Shown piece after piece: positions 51,510-62,232 of a DNA stretch of 64,000 nt; the stretch's first letter is position 1, and each line of letters starts with the position of its first letter. The notes beneath the pieces were generated by a model. The model did no database searches and was not told the DNA's origin. It saw only the letters and a program-made list of their open reading frames with translations. The stretch spans positions 1 to 64,000 of the forward strand of contig RPGO01000004.1 in NCBI GenBank assembly GCA_004193545.1. Reading direction: 5' to 3'. The DNA comes from Candidatus Argoarchaeum ethanivorans (GTDB lineage: Archaea; Halobacteriota; Methanosarcinia; Methanosarcinales; EX4572-44). Both the position numbers and the translations under genes were made by a program.

Positions 51510-54500
51510 TTGGCCATGGCAAAGTTTACTGAAATTGAAACAGAAATTTTGAAACGTGTTACCGATGACCGTTTGCGAAGCAGTCTTGAAAAGATTAGAG
51601 AGGCTATGGAAGATATTTGGGCTGATGATGCTCCACGCATTATACAGGACTATACTGATCATGGCATTAAACATAGTGAACGATTGGCAGATTTTGCGAG
51701 TAAATTGCTACAAGCGAATGGTGGCAGAAATCTTTCAGCCCAAGAAACGTATCTGCTCTTGGCTGGCATTTACTTGCATGATATTGGTATGCAATGCGAT
51801 GTAGTTAAATTTCCAAAGATTAAAGAAAGAGCAGAGACTTTAGGCGCAGAATTTGAAGTTGAGTTCACTGCAAAGACCGCCAGTAAATATGGTATAGAGG
51901 AACAGAAAGCTGTCCGAAAGAATCATCAGTATTTGACTGCCGCTTGGGTAGATCATGCTAATCGCACTGGTGAAACGGTATTAGGTCATGCAGCTAAGAC
52001 AATTCCAGAAGAACTTGTGGATGATCTAATGGATGTATGTAAACATCATGCAAAGTTGCCTATTACCGATTGCCCTCTCAATTTTAAGTTTGATCCAACT
52101 GAGCGTAAACAACTGGTAGCTTCACTTTTGCGCTTTTCAGATGAATTAGATGTAGATGGGCGCCGTGTATCCATCGAAACAGTGAAGAACTTCTCACTTG
52201 ATCCTCACAATAGCATTCATTGGTGGCTTCATAATCGCACCAAAGTTATTTTTAGCACTCGCAATACAATTATTATGACTATACGACTGCATCCAGATGA
52301 CATAAAACAGTATGGTTCGTATATCCATGAAGCATTCATTACTGAATTTCAGACAAAGAATCGACCTATATTAAGTGTGCTTGCACGGGATGGCATCCCG
52401 ATTGTGATAAGCGATGATTCTAAAGTAGTGGAACATGACCGCGCTGAGCGATTGCCTTTTAAAATCGTCCAAGCATTAGAAGTCATTCAACAAGAGCACA
52501 ACCCTCTGATCGAACTTGCTGAGGAGGTTCGCACCTGGCTACGAGCAATTCGGTATGAGGTTAGTGACCTTCAAAAGCGTGATGATCGCACAGTGGATAT
52601 GGTTGCGACACTGGAGTTAGGTACGGTAAAGCAACGTGTACTTGTGCGCTGCATTGGTGGTGAAATTACTTCCAAAGATGTGGATTCGCTGGATAAAGTT
52701 CTTGACCGCAAGACTCCACAAGGATGGCTAATCAGCGACAAACGTGTATCTAATGGGGCTCGCAATCGAGTAGCTGGGGATGATGCGTTTCGGATTTTCA
52801 ATCTATCAGATTTTTTACGGCAGATGGTATGGGGGCCATATTTTGACGCACTTAAGGCTTTGGTAGAGAAAAGCCAGATACCTTCCCTGTATGTGGACTT
52901 CGGGTGTTATAAACAAATAATGGATGCGAGTGGGAATATTATTGACGAAGAGAAATATCCTAGCTTAGATGAGTACATAGATAATTGGCTTACTGAACGC
53001 GGTAAGATGCATATTTCACTTTTAGGCGAGTTCGGGACAGGTAAAACGTGGTTCTGTCGCCACTATGCCTATCGCCGGTTGGAGAGCTATCTTAAAGACC
53101 CGGTCAACGAGAGGTTACCAGTGCTTATTACCCTCCGCTCATTTGCTAAAGCCATGACTGCACAACAGTTGATTAACGATGCTCTTTTAGAACAATACAG
53201 GCTACCTTTTGTTGGCAGTGCCTTTGAGGTTTTTCAGGAGATGAACAGGCGTGGAAAGTTACTATTAATTCTTGACGGCTTCGATGAGATGGCTCGACAA
53301 GTCGATTACCAGACAGTAGTGGATAACTTTTGGGAATTAGCTAATTTGGTAAAAGAAGGAAGCAAAGTAATCTTAACCAGTCGCACAGAGTACTTTCGGT
53401 GGGCTAAGGAGTCGGAGAAGATACTTGGGGGAGAAGAGTTTGGTAGGTGCAAAATCCAATTATCTCCGCCTAAGTTTGAGGTATTGAACTTAGAGCCGTT
53501 TAATGATGATCAAATTCGGCAGGTAATAAAATTGCGATTAGGTGCAAAAGACGGGGCTCCTGTGGCAGAGCGCATTTTGAATAAACCAAATCTGGCTGGG
53601 ATGGCACGCAAGCCTGTTTTAATAGAATTATTGTTGGCAGCATTGAACGAGGTCAGTTCCGACGTGCTGGAGAATCCTGCTGAGGTCTATTTGTATGCTA
53701 CCAACAAATTGCTCTTGCGCAATATAGATACAAAACGTACTTTCACTTCAACTTCTGATAAGTTATACTTTTTATGTGAACTTGCTTGGGAAATGATTGA
53801 TTCCGGTGAATTGCGCATACACTATGCTGAAATTCCAGGACGTATTAATAAATATTTTGAACAAAAGATTAAGGATAGGCACGACTTAGACAATTGGGAT
53901 TTTGACCTACGTAGCCAAACACTTCTTCATCGAGATGCTGCTGGTTATTATGAGTTTGCACACAAAAGCTTGGCTGAATATTTTGTTGCATTAAAGTTCG
54001 CTGCCGAGTTGGGTTGTCTTTCACCAGCTTTTATGCAGAACTATTGTGAAGCTGATGGCCAGCCTTGCTTGATTCCAATAAAACAAAAGAATATCACTGA
54101 GTTGGCAGAGACGTTTGGTGCAATAGCACTGACTGATAGCCGTATGTATGCTGTGCGAGATTTATTATATGAAATGGTTGCTGAAAATGCTGCAAAAAGA
54201 TTATGGGATGTAGTTAATGAAACAAAGGGGAAAACGCCAGAACAGGTGAAGTATGCAGGTGGTAATGCAGCTACTTTATTGATGCTGAAGGGAGAGTCTT
54301 TCTCAAAAGCAAAATTGTCTCACACGGTATTACAAGGTGCTGATTTAAGAGGGGTTAAACTATTGGAATTACAGGATTGTAATTTAAGTGAAGCGGATAT
54401 CAGAGGAAGTAAGTTTTCAGAAGATGCTTTAAAGTCTGCTAAATTAAATCAGACCCAAATTAATATCATTTTATTTGTAGAGAATGATCAAAAAAAGGCT

Positions 54501-54842
54501 TCTGAAATTCTTAATCATATTTTTTGTAATAAAGAACACGGAAATGCACTTAAGGGACTTGGAATTAGTATAGTATATCCAGTAGAATTTGATGACTTGA
54601 AAAAAACTGTAGTTATTATTCCCCTGGGAATAAATAATTGCGATTTTTGGGTGGAGGCAAAAAAAAATCTCTTACAATCACCGATAATTAACCAAGTAGC
54701 ATTCTATGATACTGAAAGAGAGATCCTCAAAAGATATCTATCAGAAGAAAAACTTAATATTATTTTTAAACAAGAATTAGATAGCAGTTGCTGGTGGCAA
54801 CACAATTACAGAAAATCAGATAAAAATTCCAAGTCTGCTTAG
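51510..54842 (+). CDS. HD-domain / possible REase-like / NACHT NTPase / pentapeptide-repeat protein (STAND, putative immune NTPase)
   Basis: YTDHGIKHSERLADFASKLL...LAGIYLHDIGMQ (HD); LLGEFGTGKTWFCRHYAYR (Walker A); KLLLILDGFDEMA (Walker B); ADLRGVKLLELQDCNLSEADIRGSKFSED. Confidence 0.8.
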   Translation: MAMAKFTEIETEILKRVTDDRLRSSLEKIREAMEDIWADDAPRIIQDYTDHGIKHSERLADFASKLLQANGGRNLSAQETYLLLAGIYLHDIGMQCDVVKFPKIKERAETLGAEFEVEFTAKTASKYGIEEQKAVRKNHQYLTAAWVDHANRTGETVLGHAAKTIPEELVDDLMDVCKHHAKLPITDCPLNFKFDPTERKQLVASLLRFSDELDVDGRRVSIETVKNFSLDPHNSIHWWLHNRTKVIFSTRNTIIMTIRLHPDDIKQYGSYIHEAFITEFQTKNRPILSVLARDGIPIVISDDSKVVEHDRAERLPFKIVQALEVIQQEHNPLIELAEEVRTWLRAIRYEVSDLQKRDDRTVDMVATLELGTVKQRVLVRCIGGEITSKDVDSLDKVLDRKTPQGWLISDKRVSNGARNRVAGDDAFRIFNLSDFLRQMVWGPYFDALKALVEKSQIPSLYVDFGCYKQIMDASGNIIDEEKYPSLDEYIDNWLTERGKMHISLLGEFGTGKTWFCRHYAYRRLESYLKDPVNERLPVLITLRSFAKAMTAQQLINDALLEQYRLPFVGSAFEVFQEMNRRGKLLLILDGFDEMARQVDYQTVVDNFWELANLVKEGSKVILTSRTEYFRWAKESEKILGGEEFGRCKIQLSPPKFEVLNLEPFNDDQIRQVIKLRLGAKDGAPVAERILNKPNLAGMARKPVLIELLLAALNEVSSDVLENPAEVYLYATNKLLLRNIDTKRTFTSTSDKLYFLCELAWEMIDSGELRIHYAEIPGRINKYFEQKIKDRHDLDNWDFDLRSQTLLHRDAAGYYEFAHKSLAEYFVALKFAAELGCLSPAFMQNYCEADGQPCLIPIKQKNITELAETFGAIALTDSRMYAVRDLLYEMVAENAAKRLWDVVNETKGKTPEQVKYAGGNAATLLMLKGESFSKAKLSHTVLQGADLRGVKLLELQDCNLSEADIRGSKFSEDALKSAKLNQTQINIILFVENDQKKASEILNHIFCNKEHGNALKGLGISIVYPVEFDDLKKTVVIIPLGINNCDFWVEAKKNLLQSPIINQVAFYDTEREILKRYLSEEKLNIIFKQELDSSCWWQHNYRKSDKNSKSA

Positions 54843-55018
54843 GCAACACACCTTCTCAGGACAAACCCAAAGAAGCCTCAATAGAATAGATAACCATCAA
54901 ATTAGAAACACGAAATTCACGGGGTAATTTGACAGCCTCCAACAGAATCCATCTGGAAAGCACAATCTATATAACATGTGATGTTGTATGTGCAAAAAAG
55001 TTATAAAGGCACGTAATC

Positions 55019-55918
55019 ATGGATCGGATAGATAATACAATAGATGCTTATTTTAACAAATTCACAACCAAACAGAGTATTATAATACCATTGGTGGTTG
55101 TTGTAATATCACTGTTGATACTTACAGCCACAACACTTACTGTGGGAACACCGGTAAAACTTGGGATGGAATTTGTAGGTGGGTCAGCGATAATAATAGA
55201 TACGCCAGAGTCACCCGGAGAGCTTCAAGAAGCATTTTCAGACTATCCACTCCACAGTGAGCCGCGTGAACATGGAAATCGTAAGTTACTCCAGTTTGAA
55301 TCGATGAGCCAGGAAAAACAAAACGAACTAACGAACTTTGCAGTTAAAGAATACGGCTCAGAAAATGTTGAAATGCGACAGGTTGGTGAGGTTTTCGGAA
55401 AAAGCCAGCAGATAAGAGCCGTTCAGGCGGTAGTAATTGCTTTTTTGCTTATGGCAGCAGTGGTACTTATACTATTTAGAAAGATAATTCCTGCTGTAAC
55501 AGTGATATTTGCAGCCTTTGCAGACATCATCTTTGCAATGGCGATGATGAACATCTTTGGTTTAACTCTTACTTTTGGCACTTTTGCAGCAATCCTAATG
55601 CTTATAGGCTATGCAGTGGATACCAATCTTCTTCTAACAAATCGTGTGCTTAAACGAAGAGGCGATCCGATGGGGCAGATAAAAAATGCCATGAAAACAG
55701 GACTTACCATGACCAGCACCACACTTGCAGCACTGCTTGTACTATTTCTTATCTCGACAATCTCTTATCTTGCAGTATCCAGCTTTACACGTATCGATAT
55801 TGTGCGCGACATAGCTGTTGTGTTAATCTTTGGACTGCTCGCTGATGTGATGAACACATGGATGTTTAACACCGGGATACTTCGAAAATACATAATAATG
55901 CCGCGAGGCGGGAGATAA
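55019..55918 (+). CDS. secF: Protein-export protein SecF
   Basis: GMEFVGGSAIIID, GYAVDTNLLLTNRVLKRRG. Confidence 0.93.
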   Translation: MDRIDNTIDAYFNKFTTKQSIIIPLVVVVISLLILTATTLTVGTPVKLGMEFVGGSAIIIDTPESPGELQEAFSDYPLHSEPREHGNRKLLQFESMSQEKQNELTNFAVKEYGSENVEMRQVGEVFGKSQQIRAVQAVVIAFLLMAAVVLILFRKIIPAVTVIFAAFADIIFAMAMMNIFGLTLTFGTFAAILMLIGYAVDTNLLLTNRVLKRRGDPMGQIKNAMKTGLTMTSTTLAALLVLFLISTISYLAVSSFTRIDIVRDIAVVLIFGLLADVMNTWMFNTGILRKYIIMPRGGR

Positions 55919-55921
55919 ATC

Positions 55922-57562
55922 ATGGCAATCGAGAATAGCCTGCTTAAAAATCCACGAGTATTATTGTTACTTGCAGGTTTAATCATATCTCTTATATTCA
56001 TATACCCGCATCCGACAGATGAAGGAATCGATACCAATCTAAAATACGGGCTTGAGCTTGAAGGAGGCTCATGGTTACAACTACGAATGCAGGGTGCAAT
56101 TATTGAACTGGATGCAGATCCTTCACAAATCATTCAAAGCGAGTACAGTACGTACCTTGATGACAGAGACCTAAAGATAACACGAGTAAAAAGCGATTCT
56201 ATTCGGTTTACTACTACTAAAGATGTAACCAGGCCACAGATAGAAGAACTTGACTATGGCACAGCAAGCCTGCTCAAAGAAGAAACGACTACTCTTGTTG
56301 CTATCAGCACAACAAAAGAACGGGTGATTCAAACCTATCTTCAGAACCATCTTGCAACCGAGGTGAAGATACTCCAGACTGAAGATGGCACAGCCTATGA
56401 AATACGAACCAACACCAGCGAAACGCAGATTGAGCAGGTTTTGGCACCAACTGGTGGTAAGCTGCTTAGCTACGTTGAAGGTGTGAGTAGTGAAACCAGG
56501 GATGACACCAAGCAGATACTCGATGCAAAGCTCAATGGGATAGGATTAAAGGATATACCAATCAGAACCATTGGAGATGACTACATCCTAATCGACCTTG
56601 CAGGTGTTGATATTGCAACAGCGCTTCGCATTGCAGCAACACCAGGCAAATTTGAAATCCGCATCCAAACAGAGGGAAATGAAACAAACAAAACAGCACA
56701 CGTGCTTTATGGTGATCAGATCACAAGTGTTGGCATACCACAACAGTACGAGGGCGCATGGGGCGTATCGTTCAGGCTCAAGGATGAGGGTGCAGTAGCA
56801 CTCAGGGATGCAGCGATTAGATACGATGCCACCACAGAACCACAGAACCACCACCTTATCATGTACCTTGACAACAACGAGATATTCAGCGGACCGCTTG
56901 CTGCCGGGCTTGCCCAGAACATCCAGAACATACCAGTTAAAGACCTTAAAGCTCAAACCGGGATCGGTGAAGAAGGTGGACAGAAGGCAAAGGAACTGCA
57001 GGTCCACCTGCGTGCAGGAGCGTTGCCGGTAAACGTAGAAGTGATTGGTTCGGGACAGGTGCCAGCAACTCTTGGAGCACAGTTTAAGAAACAGCTTGCT
57101 GCTGCCGGAATTATAACACTGATAGCAGTAGCATTGATCGTTTATCGCCGCTACAGGCACAGGGAAATCATTATGCCAATGCTGATAACAACATTCAGCG
57201 AAGTCGTTATGATACTTGGGTTTGCAGCAGCCATTAAATGGCAGTTAGATCTGCCAAGTCTTGTTGCAATCATAGCAGTTATTGGAACAGGCATTGATCA
57301 TCTGATCATCATTACCGATGAGGTGCTGCACAAAGAACGAGGCGAACTGCCAACAGAAAGAATTTTTAAAGCTCGAATAAAAAAAGCTTTTACCATCATA
57401 TTTGCAGCAGCAGCAACAACTATTGCAGCCATGATACCACTTGGATACATGGGCTTTGGTGCACTGCGAGGGTTTGCTATTGTAACTATTGTTGGCATAC
57501 TGATAGGAATCTTCATCGCACGACCAGCCTACGGCGCAATAATTAAACACATCATCGTTTAG
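55922..57562 (+). CDS. secD: Protein-export protein SecD
   Basis: LKYGLELEGGSWLQLRMQG, VIGTGIDHLIIITDEVLHKERGE. Confidence 0.93.
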   Translation: MAIENSLLKNPRVLLLLAGLIISLIFIYPHPTDEGIDTNLKYGLELEGGSWLQLRMQGAIIELDADPSQIIQSEYSTYLDDRDLKITRVKSDSIRFTTTKDVTRPQIEELDYGTASLLKEETTTLVAISTTKERVIQTYLQNHLATEVKILQTEDGTAYEIRTNTSETQIEQVLAPTGGKLLSYVEGVSSETRDDTKQILDAKLNGIGLKDIPIRTIGDDYILIDLAGVDIATALRIAATPGKFEIRIQTEGNETNKTAHVLYGDQITSVGIPQQYEGAWGVSFRLKDEGAVALRDAAIRYDATTEPQNHHLIMYLDNNEIFSGPLAAGLAQNIQNIPVKDLKAQTGIGEEGGQKAKELQVHLRAGALPVNVEVIGSGQVPATLGAQFKKQLAAAGIITLIAVALIVYRRYRHREIIMPMLITTFSEVVMILGFAAAIKWQLDLPSLVAIIAVIGTGIDHLIIITDEVLHKERGELPTERIFKARIKKAFTIIFAAAATTIAAMIPLGYMGFGALRGFAIVTIVGILIGIFIARPAYGAIIKHIIV

Positions 57563-57877
57563 GGATATGAATTTTCCAACCTCTGGTTTGATTACTACAT
57601 TCCTTTAATGACTTTTTTTACATCAGGATTCTTTTTATCAAACACGCATGACGTTTGCCACATGCATGAAGCATGAAAAATTTTATTACTGCTATTATCT
57701 CTTCAAGCGATACCAATGTTTTTCATAGGAAATAATACTGAGATTGCTGACGCCTTCCTTTAACAAAGCCCCAGCCATGCCACACCCGATTAAAATCGGG
57801 TGCATCCCTGCCATGCTCATTATCATTTTATGTCTTTATTTCTTCAAATTCATTGCTAATAAAAAAGAAAGGTTTAC

Positions 57878-58003
57878 TTATTTTCCTCTCCTTCTGATCT
57901 TACTTATTACAATAATGCTTAACAACCCAACTAAAGCCACTAATCCGATTGGTGTTAGCGTTGGGACTTGTGCTGCAACTGGTGGAGGCGCTGTGGTGTA
58001 GGT
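57878..58003 (-). pseudogene. Orphan C-terminal sorting/anchor remnant of a surface protein
   Basis: Minus-strand TYTTAPPPVAAQVPTLTPIGLVALVGLLSIIVISKIRRRGK*. Confidence 0.5.
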
Positions 58004-58121
58004 TCAGTGCTTTCCACAGTAATACACCAGCGAGTCCAGAAACTATTGAAGTCGTTAATGTAAACATAAACTACTGCAGGACGTTTCTCCATTGAATGTC
58101 AAAGAAGTAATGTTTAAAGAT

Positions 58122-58775
58122 TTATTTAGAAATACTTGTTTTCTCTGCGAAATACATGCCAAGAGCAAGAAATATCCCAGTAATTGTACCAAAAATAATA
58201 TATGCACTCAGACCCCAAAAAAGAGGTGATTTAGGTGGCATATTACTAATTCCATATATTATGATGCTTATTTTAAAAACAAATAATGCTCCAAATGCAA
58301 ATCCTAATCCCCCAGCTATAGACATACACAAGATTTTTTTTATATTTTTCGAAGCAATACCATAAAATATTCCTGTTATTAATCCACCAAACAAGAAACT
58401 GATAAAGAACATAAGAAATGGGAGAAAACTTTGGGGCAATAGAAATGATAGAAAAAACAAAATAAGAACTGTAAATGGGTACAAGAACACAAATGACATT
58501 ATAAATCCAATAGGGATCCCAATAGAACCCAATAAAGCGAGATATAATATCTTCTTAGTATTTCTGGACATAATGCCAAGTGATACACCACCAATCGCTC
58601 CAAAAATTAACAGTCCGATAATATTAGGATTTGCATATCCCATGGCATTAAACGAAACTTCAGGATAAAATTTAAAAGGAAAAAAGCTGCCAAATCCAAA
58701 TCCTACTGCACCTGTCAGTAGGTATTTTAACAACATAGTGTAATTCTTAATTTTAAAACGATTTAAAATATTCAT
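58122..58775 (-). CDS. Hypothetical multi-TM membrane protein
   Basis: 217 aa, several hydrophobic helices. Confidence 0.6.
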   Translation of the reverse strand: MNILNRFKIKNYTMLLKYLLTGAVGFGFGSFFPFKFYPEVSFNAMGYANPNIIGLLIFGAIGGVSLGIMSRNTKKILYLALLGSIGIPIGFIMSFVFLYPFTVLILFFLSFLLPQSFLPFLMFFISFLFGGLITGIFYGIASKNIKKILCMSIAGGLGFAFGALFVFKISIIIYGISNMPPKSPLFWGLSAYIIFGTITGIFLALGMYFAEKTSISK

Positions 58776-58846
58776 ATATTCATAGTACCACCATACTTTT
58801 TCTTTTTATTATAGTATAACACTTGCAGTTAAAAAGACAAGAGAAT

Positions 58847-61800
58847 CTATTCTTTCTTCTTTATAGCTTCGTTTACAAGAATAACCAGCATCAATATAAC
58901 AAGAACTAACATTCCGACAGATGATAAAACAGGAACAGGTACTGCACCTGCTTTTTTAGTAGTTCTTATATCCCCCTCAACAACACTGCCTGCTTCTCCA
59001 GATACCTCGACAGAACCCTCCTCTGTTTCTGTGCTTGCTGTTACCGTATAAACCTGCTCCTCTGAAACGATAACTAAATATTGTCCGTTCTCATCAGTTA
59101 AAGTGGTAAACAACCTTACTCCGTTCTCATCATAAACATCAATTACTGCATTAATTATTATGCTCCCATTTTCATCTGTTACAGTCCCTTCAATTCTAAA
59201 AGCTTCTGGCTCTGGAATAAGATGCAGTATTCCTCCCACACCCGCGGTCGTATTACTGGAATGGATAAATCTCTGTTTATACGGAGCATGTCCATCTAAG
59301 TTTACAACAATATCGTGAATCCCGGGAGAAACGTTGTTGATTAAGAAACTTCCATTTTCACCAGCAAATGTATAGTAGGTGTCGTTACTTAAGATGACAA
59401 CTATTGCACCAGTTGTATCACTTCCTTCAATGATGCCTGTAACAAAGTCACTAAGCTTTGGAATGATTTTTTCAGGATGATAATATCTACCATCTACATC
59501 AATCCATGGATGCTCAGGTGAATCTCCTAAGAGTTCTATTGTGTGTGTGAATGTGCCACCTATTATTGGAACATTTATATCTATGGTTATATGTGCATAT
59601 TTAGGAGAGTCAGGAAAATTATTCAAACCTCCAAACTTACTTATGAAATCACTGGTAATTTCCTTTAATTTATAGTGCTGATCGTTAAATTTAATTTGAT
59701 GACCATTCAATTGATCCTCTTCGTCCCAGATGTAGGGAGGTAGCCAACCTATTCCCCAGCAGCCAAATGGGATCTTAATTTGTTTCCATTCTATGTGAGG
59801 AGGAAAGGGGAAATAAATAATGACCGGCACGTTTATAGTAACATATCCATTTGTTACATCAGTATCTCTTTCAAACAATCCATTATTATTCCTGTCAGTA
59901 CAACTTGCGTGTGAACCTTCTTCAATAAGTATGCCTGCGTGTTCTCCCACTCCAAATTGCGGATTGACGTATTCATTATTAGGCATCATATCCAAATGAG
60001 CCGAAGCCACCACCCTTGTAACCTCTTCTGTATCTTTGTCAACAAACACAAATACCGTTTCCCAATCATGGTAATGTTTGTTTACATAATCATTAAAAGC
60101 GTAATAGAACCAATATTCATATACTATTTCATCGCCGGTTTCAGCAATATGGTAAAATATGGTGAAATTATCCCATTTTTGATCTTCACTTAATTCAAGA
60201 TATTCTGTTTTACTCTTTTCCCCACTTGTTTCGAAGATGTCGTCGGTGTAAAAGAAAGGAGTAGTGGCGAAGTACTCTTCTGTTGAGCCGAACCACATAT
60301 TCGGTGCGAATAAAATTGCTTTAGGTTTCACCGTTACAGTTGCATATTTCATATCGACATCCAAAGGTCCGATGGTGCCACCAGGTCCACTTGCTTGAGA
60401 ATCTGTTATCTTGAGACCTACAATATAGATGCCTTGACTATCCCATGTCCACGAAGGTTTGACATCTGTTGAGTCATCAAACTCTCCATCATAGTCCAGG
60501 TCCCATTCATATTTTGCTATCGTCTCATACCAAGAATGATCTGGCGGAAACATTTTGCTTTCCGGGTCATAAGATTTTGAACCATCAAGTTGTACTGGGA
60601 TCCCTTCATAACCTTCGTATGGTCCATCGGGATCCGCAACAGGTTTCCATGGTGGTGCAGTAATATGCACGATACAAGTATCTGTATCTCGAAGAGGTTG
60701 ATCGCTGTTGTCTGTGACTCTTAAACTTGCAGTGTAATCCTTTGCACTCTTATCCCAATCTATACTACCGTCAAGATTGTAGTACGCTGGATATGTATGT
60801 TCAACGATCAAATCAGTGCCGCTGTAATCCCCTGTTCCATCACTTTCAAAGTCCCACTCATACAACACAATCTCCTTAGCTGGATCAGTGTGATGAGATC
60901 CAGATGCATCGAACTTAACAGGTATAGTTGGTGGATGCGCTTCGACATCATGCCCTGCTTCTGCAAGTGGATACCCTTTTGTAATCTCATTACCCAGTTC
61001 ATAGATATATGCATAGCCATAACCGCCAATCCAGAAGTGATCGTTCGGACCGAAACCCATACCTTCGACGACGGCAGCCTCTGTGTAGCTGTATCTCCCA
61101 ATCTCGGCCCAGGTATCAGTACTGTCGTTATACTGCCACTTTGCGATTATGTCGGAGGTCATATCCGAGATCCAGAGATATCCACCAACGTATTCCATAC
61201 CATCGTGGTGGCTTCCCGCGTAATCTGGAGTAGTGAAAATGTATTGCCAGGTCTCATCCATAAAGTCAGCATCACCGTCGGTGTCGCTGAGCTGAAGTAT
61301 CTTGCGGTCATAGTTGCCCGCATACCAGACGTTCCCCGCTGGGTCATAAGCCAGTGATTGTGTTTCATACGGAGAAGGAGGAGGATTGGCAATCTGGTCG
61401 ATGTAATTCCAGTCGTGATCCCACTTGTTGATACCATGCGGCCATGCACCGAGGTATACGCCTGTTGAGTCTACATGGAATTCATCTGACGCCCAACCGC
61501 CGGTATCTGCGTACTCCGTTATATCAAAAGAAGAAACAATCTCGAAATGCCTTGGTTCGATGGGTCCGGTGTGAGTGGGATGATCTGGGTGTTGACGGAT
61601 GTCAATATAGGGAGTTGGATCAGCTGCACTACCCTCGTTAGTGACCCAAACCTTAACCTTGTACGCAATAGTCCTTGATCCCTCTCTCTGTAGGAAGTAA
61701 ACATATTGAATCTCATCACCCCATTCAGGAATCCCATAGTATTCTACATAGCCCCCAGCCGCCCATACTAGCCCCGTGCCAGGTGCATTGAGCTTGCTGT

Positions 61801-61906
61801 AAACATGATAATCATCGCCGGGAGCTCCTGCACATGGCACCACTCCCGCAAACATCGACCCAACTACAATCAAACAACTCAATATTTTCATCATATTCTT
61901 TCGCAT
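58847..61906 (-). CDS. Secreted PKD-domain surface protein with C-terminal TM anchor
   Basis: Signal peptide MRKNMMKILSCLIVVGSMFAGVVPCAGA; PKD motifs; C-terminal VPVPVLSSVGMLVLVILMLVILVNEAIKKKE. Confidence 0.8.
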   Translation of the reverse strand: MRKNMMKILSCLIVVGSMFAGVVPCAGAPGDDYHVYSKLNAPGTGLVWAAGGYVEYYGIPEWGDEIQYVYFLQREGSRTIAYKVKVWVTNEGSAADPTPYIDIRQHPDHPTHTGPIEPRHFEIVSSFDITEYADTGGWASDEFHVDSTGVYLGAWPHGINKWDHDWNYIDQIANPPPSPYETQSLAYDPAGNVWYAGNYDRKILQLSDTDGDADFMDETWQYIFTTPDYAGSHHDGMEYVGGYLWISDMTSDIIAKWQYNDSTDTWAEIGRYSYTEAAVVEGMGFGPNDHFWIGGYGYAYIYELGNEITKGYPLAEAGHDVEAHPPTIPVKFDASGSHHTDPAKEIVLYEWDFESDGTGDYSGTDLIVEHTYPAYYNLDGSIDWDKSAKDYTASLRVTDNSDQPLRDTDTCIVHITAPPWKPVADPDGPYEGYEGIPVQLDGSKSYDPESKMFPPDHSWYETIAKYEWDLDYDGEFDDSTDVKPSWTWDSQGIYIVGLKITDSQASGPGGTIGPLDVDMKYATVTVKPKAILFAPNMWFGSTEEYFATTPFFYTDDIFETSGEKSKTEYLELSEDQKWDNFTIFYHIAETGDEIVYEYWFYYAFNDYVNKHYHDWETVFVFVDKDTEEVTRVVASAHLDMMPNNEYVNPQFGVGEHAGILIEEGSHASCTDRNNNGLFERDTDVTNGYVTINVPVIIYFPFPPHIEWKQIKIPFGCWGIGWLPPYIWDEEDQLNGHQIKFNDQHYKLKEITSDFISKFGGLNNFPDSPKYAHITIDINVPIIGGTFTHTIELLGDSPEHPWIDVDGRYYHPEKIIPKLSDFVTGIIEGSDTTGAIVVILSNDTYYTFAGENGSFLINNVSPGIHDIVVNLDGHAPYKQRFIHSSNTTAGVGGILHLIPEPEAFRIEGTVTDENGSIIINAVIDVYDENGVRLFTTLTDENGQYLVIVSEEQVYTVTASTETEEGSVEVSGEAGSVVEGDIRTTKKAGAVPVPVLSSVGMLVLVILMLVILVNEAIKKKE

Positions 61907-62232
61907 GATTTTACCTCCCATTTTTTGTTTCTCTTTTAAGTCACTATACCCCGTACTTATAGGTATAGGGCTTGTTAGTGATTTTCTTTTTATAAACATT
62001 TCAGTTTCTCCCAGTAATTCCCACGTCCCAATATATCTCCCAACAAATTCCCATCTGTGACCAGTATATCCATACACCTACCTCAATGAAGGCATCCCAT
62101 ACAAAGCTTGTGATTGTAAAATATTATGGTAAATGTTTATACAGAATGCAGAACAGCATACCTGTGATAGAAAGCTATAAAAAAACAGATACTGTTTAGT
62201 ATATTAATGACTAATCCAAGAGCGCGTGTATT

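Noticed and set aside
57780-57815. CACCCGATTAAAATCGGGTG hairpin as a terminator
   Set aside because: Single hairpin with no T-run and no matched transcript end; not enough support.
62180-62200. AAACAGATACTGTTT palindrome before sepS, resembling AAACAGATACTATTT at 3301
   Set aside because: Only two imperfect occurrences; probably promoter-proximal chance similarity.
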